DNA from: Macropodus opercularis
Taxonomy: Eukaryota > Chordata > Actinopteri > Anabantiformes > Osphronemidae
Direction of reading: 5' to 3'
NCBI GenBank assembly: GCA_030770545.1
Contig: CM061102.1
Span: 12,392,501 to 12,456,500 of the forward strand
Length of the DNA stretch: 64,000 nucleotides
Positions 47,701 to 58,827 of this stretch are shown here, piece by piece; within the stretch, counting starts at the first letter, position 1; the number at the start of each line of letters is the position of its first letter. Position numbers and translations under genes: made by a program. The notes beneath the pieces are model-generated. The model searched no databases. It saw nothing but the letters and a program-made list of their open reading frames with translations, and was not told the origin of the DNA.

Positions 47701-50700
47701 AAAAGATTTCCAGGAGTCTACTGATTTATTTCTCTGGATTGCCTCAGATGGTAAATGGTAGAGGTTTAAAAGCTGCACCTAGGAACAGAAACAGTAAGCC
47801 TGCGTCTGTTGAGCGGTAGTAAAATCCACCCACCCGCACTTTAAAGCTGACTAACATGATATATTTAATACAGTATTAAAAGTGTAATACTTTGCCATTT
47901 CTGGGGGAGTGAATGCCAGACTATTTCTTGGGTGAGAGCAGAAACGCCTTGGAGTTGTTGCCTGGCAACATCTCTCAGCTAAGAAACAGTCTGACCCATA
48001 ACCCCTTGTAGAAATTGTCTTATTTTTGGATGGATTAAATAAACAAGATAGTCGGCAAATGAGGGCGTTTGAGAGGCACTGTTGAGTGGACTTTGTTAAG
48101 CTTGGGCAGATCCACGCCTGCTGCTTCTATGCTGAGCTACTCTGCAACTGGCTGTATGTTGACATTTGGAATACAGATGTGAGACCTGCATGGATCGTCT
48201 CATTAGCACCAGCTAACCAGCCTCGCTGCTCCTTCAAATTAATGTCAGCTATTCGAAACCACGGGCTGTGGTGATGCAAGACGAGCTGCGGGATGAATGG
48301 AAATCAGATTCCAAGACACTTACCCCGACAATAACTTAATCATAGATCCATTTCACACACACACACACACACTCACTCCAGTCCTGTCCATCACCAACAC
48401 TTCCCACTCTCTGCTGGTAATCACATTTGTTCCCACTGAATAAATGGCTGACATGCTCACAAACCTACTGTAGCCCTTTTTTTTTCAACGGCTGCACATC
48501 TGCCGGAGCTAGAAGTATGGTCCATTGCCTGGGCTGCAGTGTAGACGCACTGAACTGTGTATTTTTCACCGGGCTGCAGGGGGGGCTGGGTTTAGATCTT
48601 TGAGCTGCTCTCTCCGTCTTTAGCGAGCTATATGACCTCGCATGCTTCCTGATTCATAACGTGAGCTTTGAAAGAGCCTATAGGGTTCATGCGCCACAAC
48701 TTCCACCTGCATGCCCTGGGGAGGTAGAGTCTCCTGTTTCTCCTTAATGGAAAAGGCAATGGCCATGAAATTTCCCCTGACAGCTGACCCGGTTAAACCC
48801 TGCAAAAGATCTGCCCTACACAGTGCTGTTTATCGATGGGGTTGGAGGACTGAGGATTGAGAGTTGGACGCGTAGAAGAACAACAACACTCCGTCTTCAC
48901 TGGCATGGCTCTAAAAAACCAGCTTTTTGGCCTTATACAGCTGTTATACAGCTGTTATGTGGGAATCAAGGCATCAGTGTTTTCCTGCACTGGTGGCCTG
49001 GAGGAGGTCAGAGTCAGTTGAGCATTACAGTCCACTACATTCATGTTCCTTTCTGGTCTTTTCTGAGATGAGCCTGGCCAGTAGCACACTCCCTGCCACA
49101 AAAACGATTACAAACCAGTAACGGTATTGCAGGGTATGTAAGAGTTCTATCAAGCCGGTAAAGTCTTAGCTGTGGTTCTCTGCAGGACAGGTCGAAATGG
49201 AAGTAAACAAAAGGCCTTTTATGGATACTAGGAGCCTTGGAGAAAAGATTTGAAAAGATAGTTTGAAATAAGTGGGTCCCTGTAGTAAATATCGGCGATA
49301 TCTTGTCAGCGCGAAATGCTTGTTACGACAGTAAAACGCTGCTGCCTGAATCCCCTCCAACGTAAGAAGAGCAAGGCAGCTGCCTCGGAGAACGACAGCA
49401 TCTCTGCATCCTCTCACCCCATCATCTTCTGTGTCAGCCCCTGACAACACAACCACGGTTATAGCAAAAGTCCTGAGGGACCAATGTACACAACCCTTTT
49501 CCCAAAAAAGAAACAACTGAGGTCCACAACTGTTTCCTAACTGCAGGTGTGTACAGTTATGTTTCAGTGTTTATCATCTTTAACTGCTGTCTCTGTTCTA
49601 TTTCGGTGGTTGGCTCATTATGTCTGCGATTTTTGCATCACACTCTCTGGAGCCTAATATTCGTAGGTATGTGCATAAATCTCTGCCTTTCTGGGCACCA
49701 ATAACACTGATTTCATCACCACAAGTAATCAGCATTTTAGCAAAACACACAGGGAAATTGATCATTTCACTTCAGTTTGAAACACAGATCCTACAGATAG
49801 CAGACGTTTAAACACCTGATCAACTGAAGAGTGGAGTTAAAAATCCTTATAAAGCAAGGTCCTGCTAAAGACACTGCAAAGCCATCACATCTTCCTCAAA
49901 ATGACTCAAAATACTAACTAGAAATGGAAAGAGACATTGATTTAGATACAAAAATCCAATTGCTTCACTTTATCTGCATATATTAACACGATAGCTTCAC
50001 AATAAATGGGTTTAGTCCACAAAAATACAATATGGAATTGTTTTTATTTGCTCATTTTAAAACTGATAAAACTATTTCGTAACTGCTGAGCCGAAGCCAT
50101 GTAATTACTGCGTTTATTTATTTATGTGGATACACACACACACAAGAGAAATCTAAATGAAACTCACAGAGTAATGATACAGCTGCTGAGATTCCACTCT
50201 GCGAAGCACCTCGAGCTCTGGACTGGATTTAACTGTGTGTGAGACGACTCAAGCTGTTCCTAAATGGCAAAATTATGAAACAAATACAGATTCTGAAATG
50301 CAGGACAAATAAAAGAATGTTGTTTTTATACCCTATCCAGTAAAATGATACTAAAAGCAGTGAATAGAAAGTACTAATAGCTCAACACAGCTCTAGAGTG
50401 AGAGTATTATTAGTTATTTGCTGGTACTGTACGTACATACCGCACAATGCACGGCTATAATGTGCTACAACGAGTCGTGCTGATGTTGGCAGTAGTGTCT
50501 GGTTCAGCAGAGTGGATACAATCAGTCTGAGTAATTGCTTGTGGAGGCTTTATCAAAGTGATGACAGCGTTTTGGGGAAACAAAAGGAGTTGACAGTCAG
50601 ATATGCTGAGAGTCTGTCCTGTGTGGACGGCAGCGGCGCGTTTACTTCACAAACACGCTCCAGCGTGTCTGCAGAACAGCCCTGACCTCATTACCTTCAC

Positions 50701-51660
50701 ACAACCAGATGGTACTTGAGCACAACAATGTATGTGCCCTTGACCTTCATGGTATTTCAAATCAGAGTTTATTCTGTACGCTTATTCGTGCTGCTGCTGA
50801 AGCCTTCTAGGAAGCAAAGCATTTAATCATAATGAAGTAAATATTACTGTATGAGCTGAATGCAGCCAGACTCACAGAGGCCTGGCTGAGCTGCTTATTC
50901 TCAGTAGTAGTGGACTGGTTGATTTACCTGTAAGAGGGTCTGCTGCCACCGTAGATCTCCCTCACAATATGAGGCTTGAATTCACAGTCTGGGGCTGCGT
51001 CTGGCAGACTGATGGACCTCCTAAATAATTCACTATCTGCTATCCATGTCCATTACCAGTACACTCTCTCTCAGCAGAGGAAGACTTGCCGCAGACATAC
51101 ACATGCTTCCATGCAGTTCAGTGGCTACAAACACGTCTGACTGCATGAAGTGTACGGGGAAACACATCAGCAACATCTGGACTCGATGGTAGAGGTACAG
51201 CTAATGGGATTCCCTACAGTTGTAATTAACCTGCTGCACTAAAAGCGTTAACGTCATTGATAGCGTACGATGTTCCAACAGCACATCCAGCAACATTAAC
51301 GCAACAAACAGTGGACACATACGAGACCGTTCCTCCTGAATCCCGCTATGTGCTAACAAAGACAAAAGCCTCCAGGTGGTGTCAAGTGGCTCGAAATCTA
51401 GTAGAGCAATCACAGCGAAAAGGAGAAGTCACGTCGCTGGAAAAGCAGCTGTGACTGGTCTTTTTATTAACCGGGTTATTTATTACGCACGGCGACCATT
51501 TATTCATAAGCCCGACCGCGGAGCCATCGGATGGATGAACATTGAGCGTACGCTGATCCTGAGAGAGAGACATTTGTCAGCCGCCGCACACACTCGCGCT
51601 GTTTTACATAATCACAGAGAGGGAGCGTGATTGATTCCCACATAACAGCTGTATAACTCT

Positions 51661-51690
51661 GTGAGCTGATGAGCTGATGAGCTGATGAGC
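51661..51690. repeat. 9-bp tandem repeat
   Basis: GAGCTGATG repeated just over three times; intronic. Confidence 0.85.
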
Positions 51691-52919
51691 AGTTCTGAAC
51701 ACATCACCGCGACTAACCGAGAGTAAAACAAACCGTTCCTGCTAAAGATTCAGATGTTAAAACACATTGTAGGTCAGTCGGCTCAGCACACGCGATAATG
51801 AGAACACACTCATTTATTATTTTAGCTCTGGCCTGGCCTAAAAAGCAGAAGGTGGCACAACGACAGCAGCAGCAGGAAGGACCGATATGAATTCCCAGGA
51901 TGCTCAGCAAAGAAAAGATAGAAAAGGTCAGAGCCTGTATTTATCTTCTCAGCCCAGTTTTTTTGCTCACAGCATCACCGTTTCCTGCTTTTATTTCTCA
52001 GCGTCTTTGGCCTTTTTCTCTCTCTGGGGTAAATAAATGGAATTCTTACACACGCTGCGCAGCTCGGCACTGATGACATTTCCCATGCGGTGAGCCAGCG
52101 TTACTCATTACACACAACACTGACATCTGAGCAATTAAAGTCCTGTTTATTCATAAACGCTTGTAATCCAAATAAATGTCACTGGGGCTCATGTGATTGA
52201 AATCTGGCGGGTGGGGGGGTTACGTTTAACACGTGCTTTAATGGGTGAGAAGGAGAGAGGTTTCGTAATTGACCAAATGCCCCTTTACTGAGGTGTCTCG
52301 TGTCCTCATGTGAGAGCGGCTCCTTCAGCCATCCCCTGTCCAATCTTCTCCACCTCCTTACCCACTCAGGATTATGGCAGCTCAGGATGGACTGCTGAGA
52401 GGATCATTTCTCCCACTCGCTTTTTTTTGGGGGGGGCTTTATCTACAGTATCTGTCAACAGCTGCAGGATTTTCTCAAGTTTTCTGAAGCATGTTGAGAA
52501 GCAAAAGCAATTATTCCCATGTCTCCACTGGACGACTGTGTGCGATAAAGCATCATCATCATCAATAAGCATTAATGTGTGTGTGGCTTTGGGCTGCACA
52601 TTTGAATTTCCTTTGGATAAAGCTAACTTTCTAATTAAACACAGTTCACCCATTCACTCCAAAGCTTTTGCGCATCTGAGGTTAACTGGATAATTTTATT
52701 AAGCATTGCAAAATTGACTGCACTCTGCTACTGACCTCATATAAAATATAAACTGTGCCGCTACTGCAAAGTTCCTGAAATCCGATTATATGTTATAGCG
52801 CAATTTTAGCATAACATATTGTGTTATCGTTTTAAAAAACACGCTGCAAAGTGAATAACAGCTAAATGGACATGGCATGATCACATTGTACTATAGGCTG
52901 AACTGTGTGTTTGCTAAAG

Positions 52920-52921
<2 letters not shown>

Positions 52922-52952
<31 letters not shown>
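52922..52952. repeat. (TG)n microsatellite
   Basis: Fifteen TG units in srrm3 intron 1, about 125 bp before an oppositely oriented CA array; the two could pair in the transcript. Confidence 0.97.
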
Positions 52953-52954
<2 letters not shown>

Positions 52955-53077
52955 TAGTAGTTGGACTCATAGCATAGCAGATGGTTTTGTGTTGAGGGTG
53001 TGTTGGGAACAGCAGCTGCTGTCTGTGTGTGTCTCTCTCTCCCCATTCTTCTCACCCTCACATACACCCACCCACCC

Positions 53078-53079
53078 AC

Positions 53080-53131
<52 letters not shown>
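53078..53131. repeat. (CA)n microsatellite
   Basis: About 25 CA units with one CG interruption, preceded by CCCA repeats; intronic. Confidence 0.97.
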
Positions 53132-53587
53132 CGCTCCGGAACACTACACTACACCAGGATCACCCGTTGAAACCAGACACCGATCCCCTCCATTATTCAT
53201 CAGCTGACGGAGAGCGGCTACATGACCACACTAACATGCTGCAGATTTGTCACAGAGCTCTGTCCTGGCGTCGTCTGTGTTTCCATACAGTTAGACTCCC
53301 GTTAACTTGACCTCTGTGAGGCAGCTGCACTTTGTCAGCATGCGCGCTGTGACATCACTCCCAAATAATGAGGGTTAGAAAAAAGAAAAACAAGCAGAGT
53401 GATGAGCAGGAGGAAAAATGAAGCATTTCCACAGCTCTCACTTGCCTACCCCACCCCCTCTTTGTCTCCCTCCCTCCCCCCTCTTTCTCTCTCTCTCTTC
53501 CCTCCCCTTCACCTCTTCTCTGAGAAGGAACTTCAAAGCAGCTCTGAAGTCAGTGGGATAGAGGAAGGGGATCCCTAAGGGAAAGTA

Positions 53588-53588
<1 letters not shown>

Positions 53589-53625
<37 letters not shown>
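53589..53625. repeat. (CA)n microsatellite
   Basis: About 18 CA units; intronic. Confidence 0.97.
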
Positions 53626-53627
<2 letters not shown>

Positions 53628-56600
53628 CAGAGCCCAAACATGGCTAACGAGCAGTCAAACAGTGCCCTTAGAGCAGTAACTGGGTGACAGCTTCAAACGG
53701 GCCCTGACTCAAAAGACTGTGACCATTTCTCATGACAGTATTGACTTCAGTTACGCAGCTTTGTACGCCTGCCTTACCACACATCTCTAAATCTTTCTGT
53801 CTCTAATACACACACACACACACACACATGCAAAACATCGCATCTGTCTGTCTGGGAAGGGGGATGTACTGATTTTGTTAGAGAGTAAGGAAAGTATTTA
53901 ATTTAGCAATACGAGATCTGAGGAAACGAATGAATAAAACATTGTCTTATTTAACAATTACGAAAGTGTAGAGGACAAAGTTTATAAGAAACAGTCTCCA
54001 AACCACACACACACGCGCACAAAAGTTGGATTGAATAATTCAGTTTTTTGTGCTTCTTGATCTAAATTTTATCTAATGTTTTTCTGCCTCTTGATGAGGA
54101 TGAATGTGGGGCTAAGCTCCCTTTGATCAGGAGACGAAGCTGGCACTCTCTTGATCTTCTGAGTTGCCTAAATGCTTTCCACAGAGAGAGGCTGACGTGG
54201 AACCTAACGTTACATCACATACGTGCAGATTCAAACCACGGAGGGAGAAAAAACCCCATCACCTCTGAGTGCCAGGTGTGATTTAAAGAGGATGTGAGAG
54301 AAGGATGGGCTCTGAATAGATGGCCGCGGGCTAATCTTGGCATCTTCATCCCCATACAAGACAATTTGCAGTGTGATTTGGTTATCAAGATGAGTCACGC
54401 TCTACAGCCTCACCAGCCTGCTCGATATTTGCTGTGGCTGAAGCGCACACTCCAGCACAGACGCAGAGTGGAGTCAAACAGAGTGCTCCTATAGAGGAAT
54501 GCCAAAATAAGCACAGGACCACATGTGCTCTTCCATAAGCTGGTGAGAGAGTGTGTACCAGCACTCAAAGAACGAGGACTGGGATGGATGTGCTTTTGTG
54601 GGAAGAACGGCGAAGCTGTTTTGTCAGTCTGAGAGCTGTGACAGAAGCCTCACGGCTCTGTGGGTGGGGGGGGGTGATTAAGCTCAGGTAAGCCCACTGA
54701 AAGAGAGGGGGTGTTGCATTGTGCCTGTGGCTGCTGCAGGTTTTGATGGCAGAGACGACAACGGCACGAAGCGCATTAAAGCCTTTCGAGGACCGCAGCC
54801 AGCGTCGAGTGGGCTGGGTATTGATCTCTGTCCAGACCAGTGGACTCACAGCAGCTGCTAATACATTTACTGGTGGTCTCAGGTTAAAGCACGAGGATGT
54901 CTCCAGTAGTCATAGATCCTTTTGACTGGGCCAACCTCCATAATTTACAATTTCAATTTTTACCTGTGACATTTGAGTAATTATACATGTAATTCTGCTT
55001 GACTTGTATTTGCCATTACAGGAAAACACTAACGAAAGAAAATTTCAAAACGTCAGATGGTGAAGGCCACAGTTCGCTCATGCATTAGCGAGAGATCATT
55101 TACAGCTAATGAGAAAGGCAGACAGACGCAAAACGATGTATGAGGGTCAAAAAAAAACAATTTAAAAGTTTTACTTGCGGTGCTGTGACAACTGCTTGAA
55201 CAAAACCATTATTAATATGACAAACTGTGGCTTCTTATCGGCGTGAAATGTCTGAGCAATAAACGTCGAGCGGGTTTAATTTCCCACTGGTGTGTAGTTC
55301 AATTTTCTTATTCCCTTCATCGCGATACATTAAAAAATGTCCAACATCAACCAAATGTCATTCAGCAGAGTCTTCGCATCCACCCGTCCCAAATGAAACA
55401 GCAGTCAAAATTTAACTCTTTAGCTAGAAACCCTCCCAAAATGGATCTGAGACACACACTGATAAGTCCTTTAAATAAAACATGGAGGAATTACTTCCTG
55501 TTGTGATACACACAGCATAGCCTGGCAGCACAACCGCAGTTTCGAAGAGAATCTGAAAATAATGCTTCAGCTGATTTCCCTGAAACTATGGCACCACAGT
55601 GTGAGACTGTGCATATATATATCTTTCCATGCTCCCTCTGTGCCTCCCATCGAGGCTTCGCCCTTCAGGAGAGCTGAAGCAGAAGGAAGTAGGACAGCAG
55701 GAGGAGAGGTGTGAGCCTGAGGAGAAGAGAGAGCAGAGCACAGTGCAGGGACAGCGATAAGAACCACTGAGATCCTGCTGAGCGGGAGGAGAGAGAGTAT
55801 CTACTCATCTAGGAACAATGTGAATGCAGAGCAGGCAGGTGACAGATGCTTTGTGCAAAGAGGCAGCCGGCAGAGAAAGATAGAGCGAGAGTGACATGTC
55901 GCTCACACCACATCCTAATACAAGCTAATCCCTCTATCAGCCTCTTACCTCACCTGGGCCTATCTCTCCAACGGCAGCACGGTGACACAAAATGGAGGAC
56001 TGCTCAGTATTTTTAGTTTAGCTCGGTCGACACAGTGGTGCTCGGGACTCATGCAGCTGAGTATTTGGTCAGCACTGTCGCTGTCCTGTCACTCACACGG
56101 CTCCCGCTGACGTTTCTCTTTTCCCTGAGCAGCATGTCACGAAGCGAGCACTGATTACTGATTCACAGGGTGTTCGTAAGAACGAAGCCAAACACACATT
56201 TGCTATGTGGGCATGGACTGCAAAAATCATTTGTGGATTTTGTCGCACAGCTGCGCGTCGTGGTGTAATTTCGAAGAGCATAATGGGATGTCAGTTTTAT
56301 CATGAACTGGCGCAGAGGCTAGAAATTATTTTCACTAACGAGTCATCTGCTGCCTGCTTTCTCAGTTAATCAATTAGTAATTTTTGGGTTGCCAGAAAAT
56401 AGTGAAGGTCCACAATTCACCAAAACAAAGTTACATTTTCAGCAACTCAAACAATGAATTAATAATTACAACAGTAGCAGATTCATTTCCTTCCAGTGAC
56501 CAAACAGATTATCTGACCAAGTGCTTCCTTTGTGGTGTCAAAATACAATATTCATTGGGAGACAGATCAGTGTTAGATGTTCAAACACAACGTTGTACAG

Positions 56601-57719
56601 TAATACATTTGTTAGATGACGGTTTAGGAATATTACACAATCTGGAAACACTACAGAATGTGATTCTCAGTTAACCGATTCAGAATTTTCTCTGTAAAAT
56701 GCTGGACGACTTGTGCTGTAAGAGCGTCGGTGTAAATTCCAGCTCACAGATCAAAAAACATCAAACCCTGATCCTTTAATTAATCAAATTATTACGGATC
56801 TACATTAAACCTTAAAAGATGGGCTCCTCTCGTTCTGGACAGACCAAAGTTTCACATTGCAGTAACTAACAGTACCCCTGAGCCTGTTTTTGTATATCAG
56901 CAAGTATTTGAAACATGTTTAAAGATTGTAGCTGCTGATGAGATCTGGCACCTCAGCCTCCCAGCAAATTACAGGATACGAGCTAAATGCCAAGTTCTGA
57001 ATCAGGAAAGTAATGCGTCCGTGAGTCATTTGAAAGAATGCATTTCAATAATGAAAAGGCACCTTCACCTGACTGACAGAACGGCACAAGACCAAACAGC
57101 ACACAATCAATATGGAGGAGTTAACTCCCCACAGCACGATAATTAAACCATCTGTCAAGTCACTGCCATCAAACCAACGTGTTTTAATCTTCCGAGCCCT
57201 ACTTCATACTTCACATTCCCATGTTTAAAACCTGGCCGTTCATACTAACATGGATACGTGCTGCTCTGTCCGCCGAGCTCTAATCCGCACGTAAACACCG
57301 AGAGGAGGAGGTTTCACCACACAACCCGCCCCGCAATACACACAAAAACACGACAATGTTCCGACGGGACGGCGGTGTTAAATGTCCCTGCACCGCCTCA
57401 GCACAGAGCAGATAAAGACACAGCAGCTGGTCGCAGCCGACCAGTTATAAAACAGCCACCATCTGCAAAGCGAGGAGAGGCTCCCAGCGAAAACACCGCC
57501 TCCGTGCAGCGCTGCTACCCGAGAGCTGCTGTTTTCTAACATAGTAGCCATAGCATCGGTCCATGAGGCGCAGACAAAGACAGATACTAAGCAAACTACG
57601 CCTTTGTGCGGCCATCCAGTATTTATGAGGCAGTAAAGGAAAGCTCTGCTGGGGGATGCCCGTTATTACGCTTCTCTACACTAACTTGATCCTATTGGAG
57701 CTTCTTCGAAAACTCTTAC

Positions 57720-58080
57720 CTTTTCTGCGCTGCTTCGCCTCGTCGCCGTCGGCGTCTCTTGTTGAGACCAGTGGGTATTTGAGAGTATTTTCGATATTCG
57801 GGAGCGTGTGTGTGCTGGTGCTGGTGCTGGTGCTGATGCTGAGCCTTCAGCTGCGCCTCTTCAGCGTTAGCCAACCCCGCTGCCTCCGCTCGGCGTGTGG
57901 TGCTGAAGTGGACAGCGCACCGAGCAGCTCTGGGAACAAAACAAAAAAAAAGGAAAAAACAAAAGCCGACGCTAAGCTCATCCGGCCTCGCCTGCAGCTC
58001 AGCGCCCCCTGTCGGACAGGAGGGGACCGAGCGACGGGTGCGACGCTGAGGTCAAGTGCACTGGGAGAGCGTCACCTAGG
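57720..58080 (-). promoter_or_regulatory. srrm3: srrm3 promoter and non-coding exon 1 (inferred)
   Basis: CpG-rich DNA (the richer zone runs about 57,240-58,090) with a perfect minus-strand splice donor GAAAAG|GTAAGAG at 57,720/57,719. Exon 2 of srrm3 starts with an acceptor 12 nt before its ATG, so a non-coding or near-non-coding exon 1 is required, and this is the only strong candidate between exon 2 and mlxipl. It includes a (CTGGTG)n run at about 57,815-57,840. The start of transcription is not visible; there is no TATA box. Confidence 0.5.
58000..58018. promoter_or_regulatory. CTCF-like motif
   Basis: CAGCGCCCCCTGTCGGACA matches the CTCF consensus (reverse complement of TGGCCACCAGGGGGCGCTA) at 15 of 19 positions, including all of AGCGCCCCCTG. 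It sits at the srrm3 promoter edge facing mlxipl. Confidence 0.45.
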
Positions 58081-58626
58081 GTGGTTACACATCAGCGCTT
58101 CAGGGGGAAGGACAAGGTCTAGAGCTTGAGCTTGTTTAATGTACCACAGCAAAATAGTTCAACGTTAAACGTATCAGTTACATCATCCAAAGAGTATTTT
58201 TAGAGAAGACATTTAAAATATCCCTGCCGGAAAAGCACAGGTTAGTAGTTGTCTCCAAATACTCCCCCTACGCACCACACATCAGAATGTATACATCTAG
58301 TAGTGTAAAGAATAAAGATCTGCGTTACTATAGCGACTACTTGATTGAAGGATTATTTTGAAGGATTATTTTAGCATATTTAGATCGTTGGTACTCCCCA
58401 ATGATCTTAACATGCTAAAATAATCCTTGTGAATCACTTTTCCCGATCCTTGTACTCTTGAATATACATCGTGGCTCAAGATATTCCAGAGTAAATATCA
58501 GTAAATGCAGTCATTTATTTATATATTACTATATTCCTTAATCAAAATTCCAGCATACAGTGTTAAATATAGTTAGATATATGGTTCTTAGGTGAACTTG
58601 AATAGGTTCTTTTTGCAGGTGGTGAT
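58081..58626. other. Intergenic DNA between srrm3 and mlxipl
   Basis: About 0.5 kb, AT-rich apart from its left edge. It contains the 68-nt hairpin. The first AATAAA on the mlxipl strand is at 58,632-58,627, only about 30 nt after the stop; a second is near 58,514-58,519. No ORF supported. Confidence 0.6.
58361..58428. repeat. 68-nt near-perfect hairpin
   Basis: AAGGATTATTTTAGCAT (58361-58377) is the exact reverse complement of ATGCTAAAATAATCCTT (58412-58428). Inside, GATCGTTGG and CCAATGATC form a second helix with one mismatch. The short GAAGGATTATTTT is also directly duplicated just before the left arm. Compatible with a short palindromic MITE or a pre-miRNA-like hairpin. Confidence 0.6.
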
Positions 58627-58632
58627 TTTATT
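58627..58632 (-). terminator. mlxipl: mlxipl poly(A) signal
   Basis: AATAAA on the minus strand about 32 nt past the stop, implying a very short 3' UTR if used; a second AATAAA about 110 nt further (near 58,519-58,514) is the alternative. Confidence 0.5.
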
Positions 58633-58663
58633 GACAGTCTTATGGATCCTCGTTCCTGCTAAG

Positions 58664-58827
58664 TCACATGGGTTGTGTACTGTCCCGTGCGCTTGGCTGT
58701 AAAGAGTGCTCCACGGCTACAGTCAGGGTGCCCTCAGTGACGGCGAGGGCTGCCTGCTCTGGCAGCAGGCTGGGGTCTGTCAGGATGGCTGTGGTGGTGC
58801 TCAGGAAACGAAGCGATCTCAGAACCA
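58664..58827 (-). CDS. mlxipl: mlxipl last exon with stop
   Basis: Acceptor TGCCCTTTCAG, phase 1. Codes VLRSLRFLSTTTAILTDPSL, then LPEQAALAVTEGTL and the tail TVAVEHSLQPSARDSTQPM, TGA at 58666-58664. Mammalian MLXIPL ends four residues after TEGTL, so the fish tail is longer. Confidence 0.93.

Larger units (their letters stand above)
33210..57719 (-). other. srrm3: srrm3 intron 1 (24.5 kb)
   Basis: Between the non-coding first exon and the first coding exon. I see no supported gene on either strand. It holds a 24-bp tandem repeat (38,703-38,774), a 133-codon minus-strand open frame (38,015-38,416), a 9-bp tandem repeat (about 51,661-51,690), a CpG-rich patch (about 51,410-51,620) and several CA/TG arrays (48,355-48,372, 52,922-52,952, 53,078-53,131, 53,589-53,625, 53,808-53,828). 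A long first intron in a neural gene often carries enhancers, but none can be named from sequence. Confidence 0.75.

Noticed and set aside
52905..53310. Overlapping 78-100 codon frames of repeating Cys-Val or His-Thr
   Set aside because: Translations of TG/CA microsatellites.
57656..58129. 157-codon plus-strand frame in the CpG-rich region
   Set aside because: Composition-driven open frame over the srrm3 promoter/first exon; no family match, and a strong splice donor lies on the other strand.
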